Shown here: positions 55,786 through 64,000 of the stretch, in pieces
Position numbering within the stretch: the stretch's first letter is position 1
How the letters are laid out: each line of letters opens with the position of its first letter
Assembly: GCF_014109765.1 (NCBI RefSeq)
Contig: NZ_CP059139.1
Location: 3,352,001 to 3,416,000, forward strand
Direction: 5' to 3'
DNA: 64,000 nucleotides
From: Pseudomonas berkeleyensis
Lineage (GTDB): Bacteria; Pseudomonadota; Gammaproteobacteria; Pseudomonadales; Pseudomonadaceae
The notes under the pieces: model-generated
Told to the model about the DNA's origin: nothing
The model's input: the letters and a program-made list of their open reading frames with translations, nothing else
The model's database searches: none
Program-made: the position numbers and the translations under genes

Positions 55786-56430
55786 ATGACCAGCATACGC
55801 GAGCGTAACAAAGAGCTCATTCTCCGCGCAGCCAGCGAAGAGTTCGCCGACAAGGGCTTCGCCGCCACCAAGACCAGTGACATTGCGGCCAAGGCAGGCC
55901 TGCCCAAGCCCAACGTCTACTACTACTTCAAGTCCAAGGAAAACCTCTACCGCGAGGTATTGGAAAGCATCATCGAGCCTCTGCTGGCCGCCTCTTCACC
56001 CTTCAACCAGCCGGGCCACCCGAGCGACGTGCTGACCGCCTACATCCGCTCGAAGATCCGCATCTCCCGCGAGCTGCCGCATGCCTCCAAGGTGTTCGCC
56101 AGCGAGATCATGCACGGTGCGCCGCACCTGTCGCCGGAGCAAACCGAACAGCTCAATGCCCAGGCCAAGCACAACATCGCCTGCATCCAGCGCTGGGTCG
56201 ATCAGGGCCTGATGGCGAAAGTCGACCCGCATCACCTGCTGTTCAGCATCTGGGCCGCAACCCAGACCTACGCCGACTTCGACTGGCAGATCTCCATCGT
56301 CACCGGCAAGACCACCCTCGATGACGCCGACTACGAAGCCGCCGCGCAGACCATCATCCGCCTGGTGCTCAAAGGCTGCGAAGTCAGTCCAGCGCCGTCG
56401 ACCGCATCCGAACTGGTGACCAGCGCCTAA
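55786..56430 (+). CDS. RutR-like TetR family regulator
   Basis: A 214-residue TetR regulator. The HTH is TSDIAAKAGLPKPNVYYYFKSKE. The C-terminal ligand domain strongly resembles Escherichia coli RutR: ASKVFASEIMHGAPHL, and DPHHLLFSIWAATQTYADFDWQ. RutR binds uracil and controls pyrimidine and purine degradation. The gap to moaA holds a palindrome matching the RutR box, so autoregulation is expected. ATG at 55786; the very long frame upstream is antisense to moaA. Confidence 0.9.
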   Translation: MTSIRERNKELILRAASEEFADKGFAATKTSDIAAKAGLPKPNVYYYFKSKENLYREVLESIIEPLLAASSPFNQPGHPSDVLTAYIRSKIRISRELPHASKVFASEIMHGAPHLSPEQTEQLNAQAKHNIACIQRWVDQGLMAKVDPHHLLFSIWAATQTYADFDWQISIVTGKTTLDDADYEAAAQTIIRLVLKGCEVSPAPSTASELVTSA

Positions 56431-56472
56431 ACGCCGACGCCTGCGCGAGGTCATCGACCTACGTCTATCCCA

Positions 56473-56630
56473 TAGGGTGCGCCGTGCGCACCACGGTCAA
56501 GAGCCGTTTCGGAGGTCGCAGGATAGTTCGCTGGTTACCGACCCACCGCCCTGGTGGGTGCAAAAAGCGACATCCACCCTACCCCGACTCAAAGACGGCG
56601 AAGTCAGCCGGTGCGCACGGCGCACCCTAC
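56473..56630. repeat. REP pair flanking a 117-bp spacer
   Basis: TAGGGTGCGCCGTGCGCACC (56473-56492) and GGTGCGCACGGCGCACCCTA (56610-56629) are exact inverted copies. The spacer holds a CCACCGCCCTGGTGGGT hairpin and no gene. Confidence 0.75.
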
Positions 56631-56642
56631 TCCCACGACGCC

Positions 56643-57077
56643 CTACGCCCCTGCGTCGGCCTGCAGGCCCAGCGACTCCAGCGCACTGACTGCACACTGC
56701 TCATCGATATCCGAGGTATCACCAGTGATGCCGACGGCCCCAATCACATCGCCGCGCTCGTCGCGAATCAACACGCCACCCGGTGCCGGCACCAGGCTGC
56801 CCTGAGCCAGGTTGTTGACCGCCCCGATGAACGCCGGGCGCTGCTGCGCATCGCTGGCGATCAAGCGCGAGCCCTTGCCCAGTGCCAATGCGCCCCAGGC
56901 CTTGCCGATGGCGATCTGCGGACGCAGCAGACTGGCGCCGTCCTCACGTTGCAGGCTGATCAGATGGCCGCCGGCATCCAGCACCGCGACGGTCAGCGGT
57001 GCGGCAGATCGGTCACGCCCCGCCGCCAGGGCATTGAGTGTGATGTGCAAAGCGATGTTCAGGTTAAGGCTACTCAC
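56643..57077 (-). CDS. GlcG/HbpS-like heme-binding-fold protein
   Basis: A 144-residue GlcG/HbpS family protein: PLTVAVLDAGGHLISLQREDGA, IAIGKAWGALALGKGSR and PAPGGVLIRDERGDVIGAVGI are typical. Relatives sit in glycolate or glyoxylate operons; a heme- or substrate-linked role is unproven. The best start is GTG at 57077 with GGAG about 9 nt upstream. A perfect TTGTGCACAA lies 125 bp upstream. Confidence 0.85.
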   Translation of the reverse strand: MSSLNLNIALHITLNALAAGRDRSAAPLTVAVLDAGGHLISLQREDGASLLRPQIAIGKAWGALALGKGSRLIASDAQQRPAFIGAVNNLAQGSLVPAPGGVLIRDERGDVIGAVGITGDTSDIDEQCAVSALESLGLQADAGA

Positions 57078-57179
57078 AGAGGCGATCTCCAAAACTGCAG
57101 AAAAGGCATCCACGCACACAGGTGCACGGCATCAGAAAACGCCCTATGAAATAGCCGAACAGAAAGCGGATTACAATCA

Positions 57180-57211
57180 TTGAGCACAATTAAAATAAAT
57201 TTTGTGCACAA
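57180..57211. promoter_or_regulatory. Candidate GntR operators upstream of the GlcG/HbpS gene
   Basis: A perfect TTGTGCACAA (57202-57211) lies with a one-mismatch TTGAGCACAA (57180-57189), 22 bp apart (two turns), in an AT-rich gap. Confidence 0.6.
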
Positions 57212-57253
57212 AAAATAAAATCAAATAACTCAATCAAAGTATCGAATAAACGC

Positions 57254-58168
57254 TCAGACGTTGCGTGCCTCCCAGTAGCCCGGCGTGTTGTAGATACCCT
57301 TCAGATAATCGATGAAGAAGCGCACCTTGGCCGGCAGATAACGCTGCTGCGGGTACACCGCCTGAATGTCGTAGGCCGGCAGAGCGTATTCGTCGAGCAC
57401 CGTCACCAGCTCACCGGCCTTGAGCTCGGCCTGGATCTCCCAGGTGGAGCGCCAGCCAATCCCCAGCCCCTGCTTGACCCAGTTGTAGAGCAGTTCGCCA
57501 TCGTTGCAGTCGAGGTTGCCGGCGACCTTCACCGCCACCTGCCGACCTTCACGCAGGAACGTCCAGCCGCGCTGCTGGCCGCCCTGCATGTTGAACGCCA
57601 GGCAGTTGTGCCGCACCAGGTCGTCCGGTGTGCGCGGCACGCCGTACAGCTCGAAATAGCTCGGTGCCCCGCAGACCACGCGGCGATTGGGAAACAGCTT
57701 GAGCGCCACATAGTTGGGGTCGGTAACCTCACCGATACGAATGCCCATGTCGTAACCCTGACGCACCAGGTCGACCACGCTGTCGGTGAAGTTGAACGAC
57801 AGCTTGAGATCGGGGTAGCGCGCCAGAAACGCCGGCGCATGGGGCGCGATATGGCGCCGGCCGAACGCCGCCGGTGCAGAAACCACCAGATGCCCGCGTA
57901 CCGACTTGCCCCCGCGAGCGACGCTGGCATCCGCCTCGTCGAAGTCCTTGAGCAGGCTGCGGGCACGCTCCAGGTACTGCTCGCCAAGGTCGGTCAGCTG
58001 CAGCCCGCGCGTGGAGCGATGCATCAGCTTGACGCCCAGGTGTTGCTCCAGCGCATCCAGCCGCCGGCCCATCACCACGGGGGTCACACCTTCACTGAGA
58101 GCGGCCGAGGCGAAGCTGCCGTTGTCGGCCACCAGAACGAAACTACGGATAAGGGTATGACGATCCAT
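57254..58168 (-). CDS. LysR family regulator divergent from gcl
   Basis: A 304-residue LTTR. The N-terminal HTH region is [41 protein letters not shown]; the rest is a periplasmic-binding-like ligand domain with a typical DMGIRIGE segment. It faces gcl, so it is a likely regulator of the glyoxylate salvage operon. GGAG lies 8 nt before the ATG and overlaps a palindrome. Confidence 0.92.
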   Translation of the reverse strand: MDRHTLIRSFVLVADNGSFASAALSEGVTPVVMGRRLDALEQHLGVKLMHRSTRGLQLTDLGEQYLERARSLLKDFDEADASVARGGKSVRGHLVVSAPAAFGRRHIAPHAPAFLARYPDLKLSFNFTDSVVDLVRQGYDMGIRIGEVTDPNYVALKLFPNRRVVCGAPSYFELYGVPRTPDDLVRHNCLAFNMQGGQQRGWTFLREGRQVAVKVAGNLDCNDGELLYNWVKQGLGIGWRSTWEIQAELKAGELVTVLDEYALPAYDIQAVYPQQRYLPAKVRFFIDYLKGIYNTPGYWEARNV

Positions 58169-58169
58169 T

Positions 58170-58186
58170 CGATACTCCAGATATCG
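58170..58186. promoter_or_regulatory. Candidate LysR-type operator over the lysR ribosome site
   Basis: CGATACTCCAGATATCG is a CGATA-N7-TATCG palindrome directly before the lysR ATG. It covers the ribosome site and may serve autorepression. Confidence 0.45.
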
Positions 58187-58276
58187 ACAGAACTGAAGTA
58201 TCCATCAATTCCCCCGCTTTCGCCCAGCCGTCATCCTGACCTCAACAGAAAAACAACCGACTCGAGAGGAATGGCC

Positions 58277-60052
58277 ATGGCCAGAATGAGAGCAATCGAG
58301 GCCGCCGTACTGGTGATGCGCCGTGAAGGCGTTGATACCGCATTCGGCGTCCCCGGCGCTGCCATCAACCCCCTGTATGCCGCACTGAAGAAACTCGGTG
58401 GCATCGATCACGTCCTGGCCCGTCACGTCGAAGGCGCTTCGCACATGGCCGAGGGTTACACCCGCACCAATGCCGGCAACATCGGCGTGTGCATCGGCAC
58501 CTCCGGCCCTGCCGGCACCGACATGGTCACCGGCCTGTACTCGGCGTCCGCCGACTCCATCCCGATTCTGTGCATCACCGGCCAGGCACCACGTGCGCGT
58601 ATGCACAAGGAAGATTTCCAGGCCGTCGACATCACCAGCATCGTCGGCCCGGTCACCAAGTGGGCAACCACCGTGATGGAACCCGGCCAGGTGCCGCGCG
58701 CGTTCCAGCGCGCCTTCCATGAAATGCGCAGCGGTCGTCCCGGCCCGGTGCTGATCGACCTGCCGTTCGACGTGCAGATGGCCGAAATCGAATTCGACAT
58801 CGATGCCTACGAGCCGCTGCCGGTGGCCAAGCCGACCACCTCCCGCGTCCAGGCCGAAAAGGCCATCGCCTTGCTCAACGAGGCCGAGCGCCCGCTGCTA
58901 GTCGCTGGCGGCGGCATCTTCAATGCCGATGCGACAGACAAGCTGGTCGAATTTGCCGAGCTTACCGGCGTACCGGTAGTGCCAACCCTTATGGGCTGGG
59001 GCGCGATTCCCGATGATCACAGACTGATGGTCGGTATGGTCGGCCTGCAGACCTCGCACCGCTACGGCAACGCCACCCTGCTCGCCTCCGACCTGGTGTT
59101 CGGCATCGGCAACCGCTGGGCCAACCGCCACACCGGTTCGGTGGACGTGTACACCGAAGGCCGCAAGTTCATCCACGTCGACATCGAACCGACGCAGATC
59201 GGCCGCGTGTTCAACCCGGATCTGGGCATCGCCTCCGACGCCGGCAGCGCACTGGATGCCTTCCTTCAGGTCGCCCGCGAATGGAAAGCCGCCGGCAAGC
59301 TGAAAGACCGCAGCACCTGGGTCGAAGCCTGTCGCGAGCGCAAGCGCACCCTGCAACGCAAGACCCACTTCGACAACGTGCCGGCCAAGCCGCAGCGCGT
59401 GTACGAGGAAATGAACGAAGCCTTCGGCAAGGACACCTGCTACGTCAGCACCATCGGTCTGTCGCAGATCGCCGGCGCGCAGTTCCTGCACGTGTACAAG
59501 CCGCGTCACTGGATCAACTGCGGCCAGGCCGGCCCGCTGGGCTGGACCATTCCGGCTGCCCTCGGTGTGGTCAAGGCCGACCCGCAGCGTCAGGTCGTGG
59601 CGCTGTCCGGCGACTACGACTTCCAGTTCATGATCGAAGAGCTGGCTGTGGGTGCGCAGTTCAACCTGCCGTACATCCACGTGCTGGTGAACAACTCCTA
59701 CCTGGGCCTGATCCGTCAGGCGCAGCGCGGCTTCGACATCGATTACTGCGTACAGCTGGCGTTCGAGAACATCAACGCGCCGGAGCTCAACGGTTATGGC
59801 GTCGACCACGTCGCCGTGGTCGAGGGCCTGGGTTGCAAGGCGATCCGCGTGTTCGACCCGAACGAGCTGCAGAACGCCTTTGCCGAAGCCAAGCGCCTGA
59901 TGGCCGAGCACCGCGTGCCGGTGGTGGTCGAGATCATCCTGGAGCGTGTCACCAACATCTCCATGGGCACCGAGATCAACGCCATCAACGAGTTCGAGGA
60001 GCTGGCCGAGCGCGGCGTCGACGCCCCGACCGCCATCGCGTTGCTCGACTGA
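58277..60052 (+). CDS. gcl: Glyoxylate carboligase
   Basis: A 591-residue ThDP enzyme joining two glyoxylates to tartronate semialdehyde and CO2. [31 protein letters not shown] and [20 protein letters not shown] match Gcl. The usual ThDP-activating Glu is replaced by Val51, as in the Escherichia coli enzyme. The second of two ATGs (58277) is used because GAGAGGA lies 6 nt before it and the N-terminus [10 protein letters not shown] then matches the family. Confidence 0.96.
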   Translation: MARMRAIEAAVLVMRREGVDTAFGVPGAAINPLYAALKKLGGIDHVLARHVEGASHMAEGYTRTNAGNIGVCIGTSGPAGTDMVTGLYSASADSIPILCITGQAPRARMHKEDFQAVDITSIVGPVTKWATTVMEPGQVPRAFQRAFHEMRSGRPGPVLIDLPFDVQMAEIEFDIDAYEPLPVAKPTTSRVQAEKAIALLNEAERPLLVAGGGIFNADATDKLVEFAELTGVPVVPTLMGWGAIPDDHRLMVGMVGLQTSHRYGNATLLASDLVFGIGNRWANRHTGSVDVYTEGRKFIHVDIEPTQIGRVFNPDLGIASDAGSALDAFLQVAREWKAAGKLKDRSTWVEACRERKRTLQRKTHFDNVPAKPQRVYEEMNEAFGKDTCYVSTIGLSQIAGAQFLHVYKPRHWINCGQAGPLGWTIPAALGVVKADPQRQVVALSGDYDFQFMIEELAVGAQFNLPYIHVLVNNSYLGLIRQAQRGFDIDYCVQLAFENINAPELNGYGVDHVAVVEGLGCKAIRVFDPNELQNAFAEAKRLMAEHRVPVVVEIILERVTNISMGTEINAINEFEELAERGVDAPTAIALLD

Positions 60053-60055
60053 CCC

Positions 60056-60165
60056 GTAGGGTGCGCCGCGCGTCCCGCTGGTGCGCACGGCGCACCCTAC
60101 CTCGACGACGTAGCCCGGATGCAATCCGGGAAATACCGCAACACCCCGGATTGCATCCGGGCTAC
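60056..60165. repeat. Two REP pairs between gcl and hyi
   Basis: The first pair (60056-60100) is GTAGGGTGCGCCGCGCG facing GTGCGCACGGCGCACCCTAC. The second (60110-60165) is GTAGCCCGGATGCAATCCGGG facing CCCCGGATTGCATCCGGGCTAC. Two REP classes lie side by side in one 131-bp gap within an operon. Confidence 0.85.
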
Positions 60166-60183
60166 GAAAATAGGAGCGACACC

Positions 60184-60966
<783 letters not shown>

Positions 60967-60982
60967 CGGACTGCACCAATCC

Positions 60983-61051
60983 GTAGGAGCGGGTTCACCC
61001 GCGATGCATGGCACCGGCCTCGACGGTGTTCGCGGATAAATCCGCTCCTAC
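60983..61051. repeat. REP pair between hyi and glxR
   Basis: GTAGGAGCGGGTTCACCCGCGA (60983-61004) faces TCGCGGATAAATCCGCTCCTAC (61030-61051), REP class GTAGGAGCGG, in the 116-bp gap. Confidence 0.8.
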
Positions 61052-61082
61052 AGGCTCACCACTTACAACGAGGTTATCTCTC

Positions 61083-61973
61083 ATGGCTAAAATCGGATTC
61101 ATCGGCACCGGCATCATGGGCAAACCCATGGCGCAGAACCTGCAGAAAGCCGGCCACACCCTGTTCCTTTCCGAACACCATGACCCGGCCCCGGCCGATC
61201 TGGTTGCAGCCGGTGCCATCGCCCTGGCCAACCCAAAGGAAGTCGCTCAGGAAGCCGAGTTCATCATCGTCATGGTGCCGGACACCCCGCAGGTCGAAGA
61301 CGTGCTGTTCCGTGCTGACGGCGTTGCCGCAGGCGTTGGCGCCGGCAAGGTAGTGATCGACATGAGCTCGATCTCCCCCACCGCTACCAAGACCTTCGCC
61401 GAGAAGATCAAGGCCACTGGCGCTGCCTACCTCGACGCACCGGTGTCCGGCGGTGAAGTCGGGGCCAAGGCCGCGACCCTGTCGATCATGGTCGGTGGCT
61501 GCCCGAACGCCTTCGAGCGCGCCCTGCCGCTGTTCCAGGCCATGGGCAAGAACATCACCCGCGTCGGTGGCAACGGTGACGGCCAGACGGCCAAGGTAGC
61601 CAACCAGATCATCGTCGCACTGAACATCCAGGCGGTGGCCGAAGCCCTGCTGTTCGCCGCCAGGAACGGCGCCGATCCAGCCAAGGTGCGTGAGGCGCTG
61701 ATGGGCGGTTTCGCCGGTTCGAAGATTCTCGAAGTACACGGCGAGCGCATGATCAAGGGCACCTTCGACCCAGGCTTCCGTATCAGCCTGCACCAGAAGG
61801 ACCTCAACCTGGCGCTGTCCGGTGCACGCGAGCTGGGCCTGAACCTGCCCAACACCGCCAACGCCCAGCAGGTCTTCAGCACCTGCGCAGCCCTCGGCGG
61901 CAGCGGCTGGGATCACTCCGCCCTGATCAAGGGTCTGGAGCACATGGCCAATTTCAATATCCGCGGCGAGTAA
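61083..61973 (+). CDS. glxR: Tartronate semialdehyde reductase GlxR
   Basis: A 296-residue beta-hydroxyacid dehydrogenase. The NAD motif is IGFIGTGIMGKPMAQNL, the substrate motif DAPVSGGEVGAKAATLSIMVGG, and the catalytic Lys lies in GQTAKVANQIIVALN. It reduces tartronate semialdehyde to glycerate. ATG at 61083. Third gene of the gcl operon. Confidence 0.95.
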   Translation: MAKIGFIGTGIMGKPMAQNLQKAGHTLFLSEHHDPAPADLVAAGAIALANPKEVAQEAEFIIVMVPDTPQVEDVLFRADGVAAGVGAGKVVIDMSSISPTATKTFAEKIKATGAAYLDAPVSGGEVGAKAATLSIMVGGCPNAFERALPLFQAMGKNITRVGGNGDGQTAKVANQIIVALNIQAVAEALLFAARNGADPAKVREALMGGFAGSKILEVHGERMIKGTFDPGFRISLHQKDLNLALSGARELGLNLPNTANAQQVFSTCAALGGSGWDHSALIKGLEHMANFNIRGE

Positions 61974-61979
61974 CGAGGC

Positions 61980-62036
61980 GGTGCGCGCAGCGCACCCTAC
62001 GCGGTATCGCGAACCGTAGGGTGCGCCGTGCGCACC
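61980..62036. repeat. REP pair between glxR and ttuD
   Basis: GGTGCGCGCAGCGCACCCTAC (61980-62000) faces GTAGGGTGCGCCGTGCGCACC (62016-62036), directly after the glxR stop in a 204-bp gap. Confidence 0.8.
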
Positions 62037-62177
62037 GAACAAGCCAACTCCCCGGTACCCTTTCGACCTTCCTGGCAGGAGGTGTCACGGCCCGATTGCC
62101 AGGTTGGTCGATTCCACTCCCCAGGCGCTGCCACGCGGCGCCTGCGGACTGGAATCGATCTGCAAGAGAACATCACC

Positions 62178-63452
62178 ATGAACCTCGACCCGCAACGCCT
62201 GCTGCGCGACCTGTTCGCAACCGCCATCGCTGCCGCACATCCGCGCCAGGTGCTGGCCGATCATCTGCCTGCCGACCGCAGCGGCCGCGTCATCGTCATC
62301 GGCGCCGGCAAGGCCGCAGCAGCCATGGCCGAGGTGATCGAGCAGGAGTGGCAAGGCGAAGTCAGCGGCCTGGTGGTGACCCGCTACGATCACGGCGCCG
62401 ACTGCAAGAAGATCGAAGTGGTAGAAGCTGCCCACCCAGTGCCGGACGATGCCGGCGAACGCGTCGCCCGCCGCGTGCTGGAGCTGGTGTCGAACCTGGC
62501 CGAAGACGACCGAGTGATCTTTCTCCTCTCCGGTGGCGGCTCCTCATTGCTCGCCCTACCGGCCGAAGGCATCAGCCTCCAGGACAAGCAGACGATCAAC
62601 AAAGCCCTGCTCAAATCCGGCGCCACCATCGGCGAGATGAACTGCGTGCGCAAGCACCTCTCGGCGATCAAGGGTGGCCGCCTGGCCAAGGCCTGCTGGC
62701 CGGCCACCGTCTACACCTACGCCATCTCCGACGTGCCCGGTGACGAAGCCACGGTGATTGCCTCCGGCCCCACCGTGGGCGACCCAACCACTTCGGCCGA
62801 CGCCCTGGCGATTCTCGCCCGCTATGAAATCGACATTCCGGCCAACGTACGCAGCTGGCTGCAAGACCCACGCTCGGAAACGGTCAAGCCCGGCGACCCG
62901 GTACTCGCCCGTAGCCACTTCCAATTGATTGCCACCCCGCAGCAGTCGCTCGACGCCGCCGCGGCCAAGGCCGAAGCCGCCGGTTTCCCGGTGCTGATCC
63001 TTGGCGACCTGGAAGGCGAGTCGCGCGACGTGGCCAAGGTGCATGCCGGCATTGCCCGCCAGGTGCAGTTGCATGGCCAACCGATCAAGCCACCGTGCGT
63101 GATCCTCTCAGGCGGCGAAACCACCGTCACCGTACGCGGCAAGGGCCGTGGCGGGCGTAATGCCGAATTTCTCCTCAGCCTCACCGAAAGCCTCAAGGGC
63201 CTGCCCGGCGTCTATGCGCTGGCCGGCGACACCGACGGCATCGACGGCTCCGAGGACAACGCCGGCGCCATCATGACCCCCTACAGCTACGCCCGCGCCG
63301 GCATCAAGGGCCTGAGCGCCCGCGACGAACTGGACGACAACAACGGCTATGGCTACTTCGCCGCCCTCGACGAGCTGATCGTCACCGGGCCGACCCGTAC
63401 CAACGTCAACGATTTCCGCGCCATTCTGATTCTCGAGAAACCTGCCCAATGA
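62178..63452 (+). CDS. ttuD: Glycerate 2-kinase (MOFRL family)
   Basis: A 424-residue class II glycerate kinase. VIVIGAGKAAAAMAEVIE, the FLLSGGGSSLLALP motif and C-terminal MOFRL segment GRGGRNAEFLL with ALAGDTDGIDGSEDNAGA are all present. It phosphorylates glycerate to 2-phosphoglycerate. Its stop overlaps the pyruvate kinase start by 4 bases (ATGA), so the two are translationally coupled. ATG at 62178. Confidence 0.95.
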   Translation: MNLDPQRLLRDLFATAIAAAHPRQVLADHLPADRSGRVIVIGAGKAAAAMAEVIEQEWQGEVSGLVVTRYDHGADCKKIEVVEAAHPVPDDAGERVARRVLELVSNLAEDDRVIFLLSGGGSSLLALPAEGISLQDKQTINKALLKSGATIGEMNCVRKHLSAIKGGRLAKACWPATVYTYAISDVPGDEATVIASGPTVGDPTTSADALAILARYEIDIPANVRSWLQDPRSETVKPGDPVLARSHFQLIATPQQSLDAAAAKAEAAGFPVLILGDLEGESRDVAKVHAGIARQVQLHGQPIKPPCVILSGGETTVTVRGKGRGGRNAEFLLSLTESLKGLPGVYALAGDTDGIDGSEDNAGAIMTPYSYARAGIKGLSARDELDDNNGYGYFAALDELIVTGPTRTNVNDFRAILILEKPAQ

Positions 63453-64000
63453 ACGCCGACAAGAAAGTGAAGATCCTCGCCACCCTCGGGCCGGCGATTC
63501 GCGACGCCGCGCATATCCGCCAACTGGTGGAAGCCGGGGTCAACCTGTTCCGCCTCAACTTCAGCCACGGCGAACACGCCGACCATGCTCAACGCTATCA
63601 ATGGGTGCGCGAGGTAGAGCGTGAACTGAACCAGCCCATCGGCATCCTCATGGATCTGCAGGGGCCGAAGCTGCGCGTGGGCCGCTTCTCCGAAGGCAAG
63701 GTGCAGCTGGTCAATGGCCAGAGCCTGCGCCTGGATCTGGACGCCACGCCCGGCGACGCCAGCCGGGTCAACCTGCCCCACCCGGAAATCATCGAGGCCC
63801 TGCAACCGGGCATGAGCCTGCTGCTGGATGACGGCCGCCTGCGCCTGAAAGTGACCGCCAAGCAGAATGATGCCGTGATCACCGAAGTGATCGCCGGTGG
63901 CGAACTGTCCGACCGCAAGGGCGTCAACGTGCCCGAAGCGGTGCTGCAGCTGTCGCCGCTGACCGAGAAGGATCGCCGCGACCTGAGCTTCGGCCTGGAA
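63449..64000 (+). CDS. pyk: Pyruvate kinase, 3' truncated by window
   Basis: The first 184 residues of a pyruvate kinase. KVKILATLGPAIRDA, NLFRLNFSHGEHADH (the catalytic Arg/Asn region), and LMDLQGPKLRVG are conserved. The B domain follows and the frame is open to the end. It uses the phosphoenolpyruvate derived from 2-phosphoglycerate, completing glyoxylate to pyruvate. The ATG overlaps the ttuD stop. Confidence 0.93.
   Translation, partial: MNADKKVKILATLGPAIRDAAHIRQLVEAGVNLFRLNFSHGEHADHAQRYQWVREVERELNQPIGILMDLQGPKLRVGRFSEGKVQLVNGQSLRLDLDATPGDASRVNLPHPEIIEALQPGMSLLLDDGRLRLKVTAKQNDAVITEVIAGGELSDRKGVNVPEAVLQLSPLTEKDRRDLSFGLE

Noticed and set aside
57608..58276. Upstream extension of glyoxylate carboligase by more than 200 codons
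   Set aside because: It is antisense to the lysR gene, and the family starts at the MARMRA position.
62021..62743. A 240-codon plus-strand frame overlapping ttuD
   Set aside because: An Arg/Pro-rich out-of-frame shadow of the glycerate kinase gene.

Overview
The window reads as chromosome of a Pseudomonas-type gammaproteobacterium. The DNA is GC-rich. The protein set (AcnA, RlmM, PrmB, PuuD/PuuE, GlxR, TtuD), the gene order and the three classes of intergenic REP palindrome are all typical of the genus. Codon style and REP classes suggest the P. mendocina/oleovorans side rather than P. aeruginosa, but that is inference. I saw no phage, transposase, CRISPR array, rRNA or tRNA gene. Both ends cut genes: a MATE transporter on the left and pyruvate kinase on the right.

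Layout. 0-7.3 kb: MATE pump, tusA, rlmM, acnA and an Aer-like chemoreceptor. 7.5-12.3 kb: small accessory genes (two-TM protein, HhH, VOC, an atypical SDR, GNAT, DinB, a class I GATase-like protein, RraB). 12.6-16.9 kb: a Baeyer-Villiger monooxygenase / esterase / SDR operon divergent from an AraC regulator. 17.1-27.4 kb: alkA, ogt, a degenerate acireductone dioxygenase, an MFS carrier, aroC, a lipase-like hydrolase, prmB, an isochorismatase-like protein, smr and folE. From memory this order follows the P. aeruginosa alkA-mtn-aroC-prmB-folE region, but mtnB and mtnC are missing. 27.6-41.6 kb: glutaredoxin, cysK, a DUF748 protein, a MoxR/VWA pair, DUF2167, DUF2937, yafJ, HIT, oligopeptidase B, yajD, a SpoU methylase, a secreted HExxH protein and ycgN.

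41.7-64 kb is the coherent part: a purine/ureide catabolic supercluster. Transport is covered by an AzgA-type NCS2 permease, a UraA/urate-type NCS2 permease, a Tsx-like outer-membrane channel and an NCS1 permease. Urate is degraded by PuuD (membrane cytochrome c urate oxidase), HiuH, UraD, PuuE and AllA. The glyoxylate produced is salvaged by Gcl, Hyi, GlxR, TtuD and pyruvate kinase. MoaA would feed molybdenum cofactor to a xanthine dehydrogenase that is not in this window. Allantoicase, needed between PuuE and AllA, is also absent.

The most interesting signal is regulatory. Two palindromic motifs recur in the gaps of this supercluster. TTGTNNACAA fits FCD-type GntR operators and should be bound by the GntR regulator at its left edge; there are six perfect and several near copies. 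TTGACC-N4-GGTCAA matches the known RutR box and should be bound by the RutR-like TetR regulator at its right; it occurs before the first NCS2 gene, the NCS1 gene and the tetR/moaA pair, with a degenerate copy before the second NCS2 gene. In four gaps both motifs lie close together, which implies a dually controlled purine regulon. A LysR regulator divergent from gcl forms a third input.
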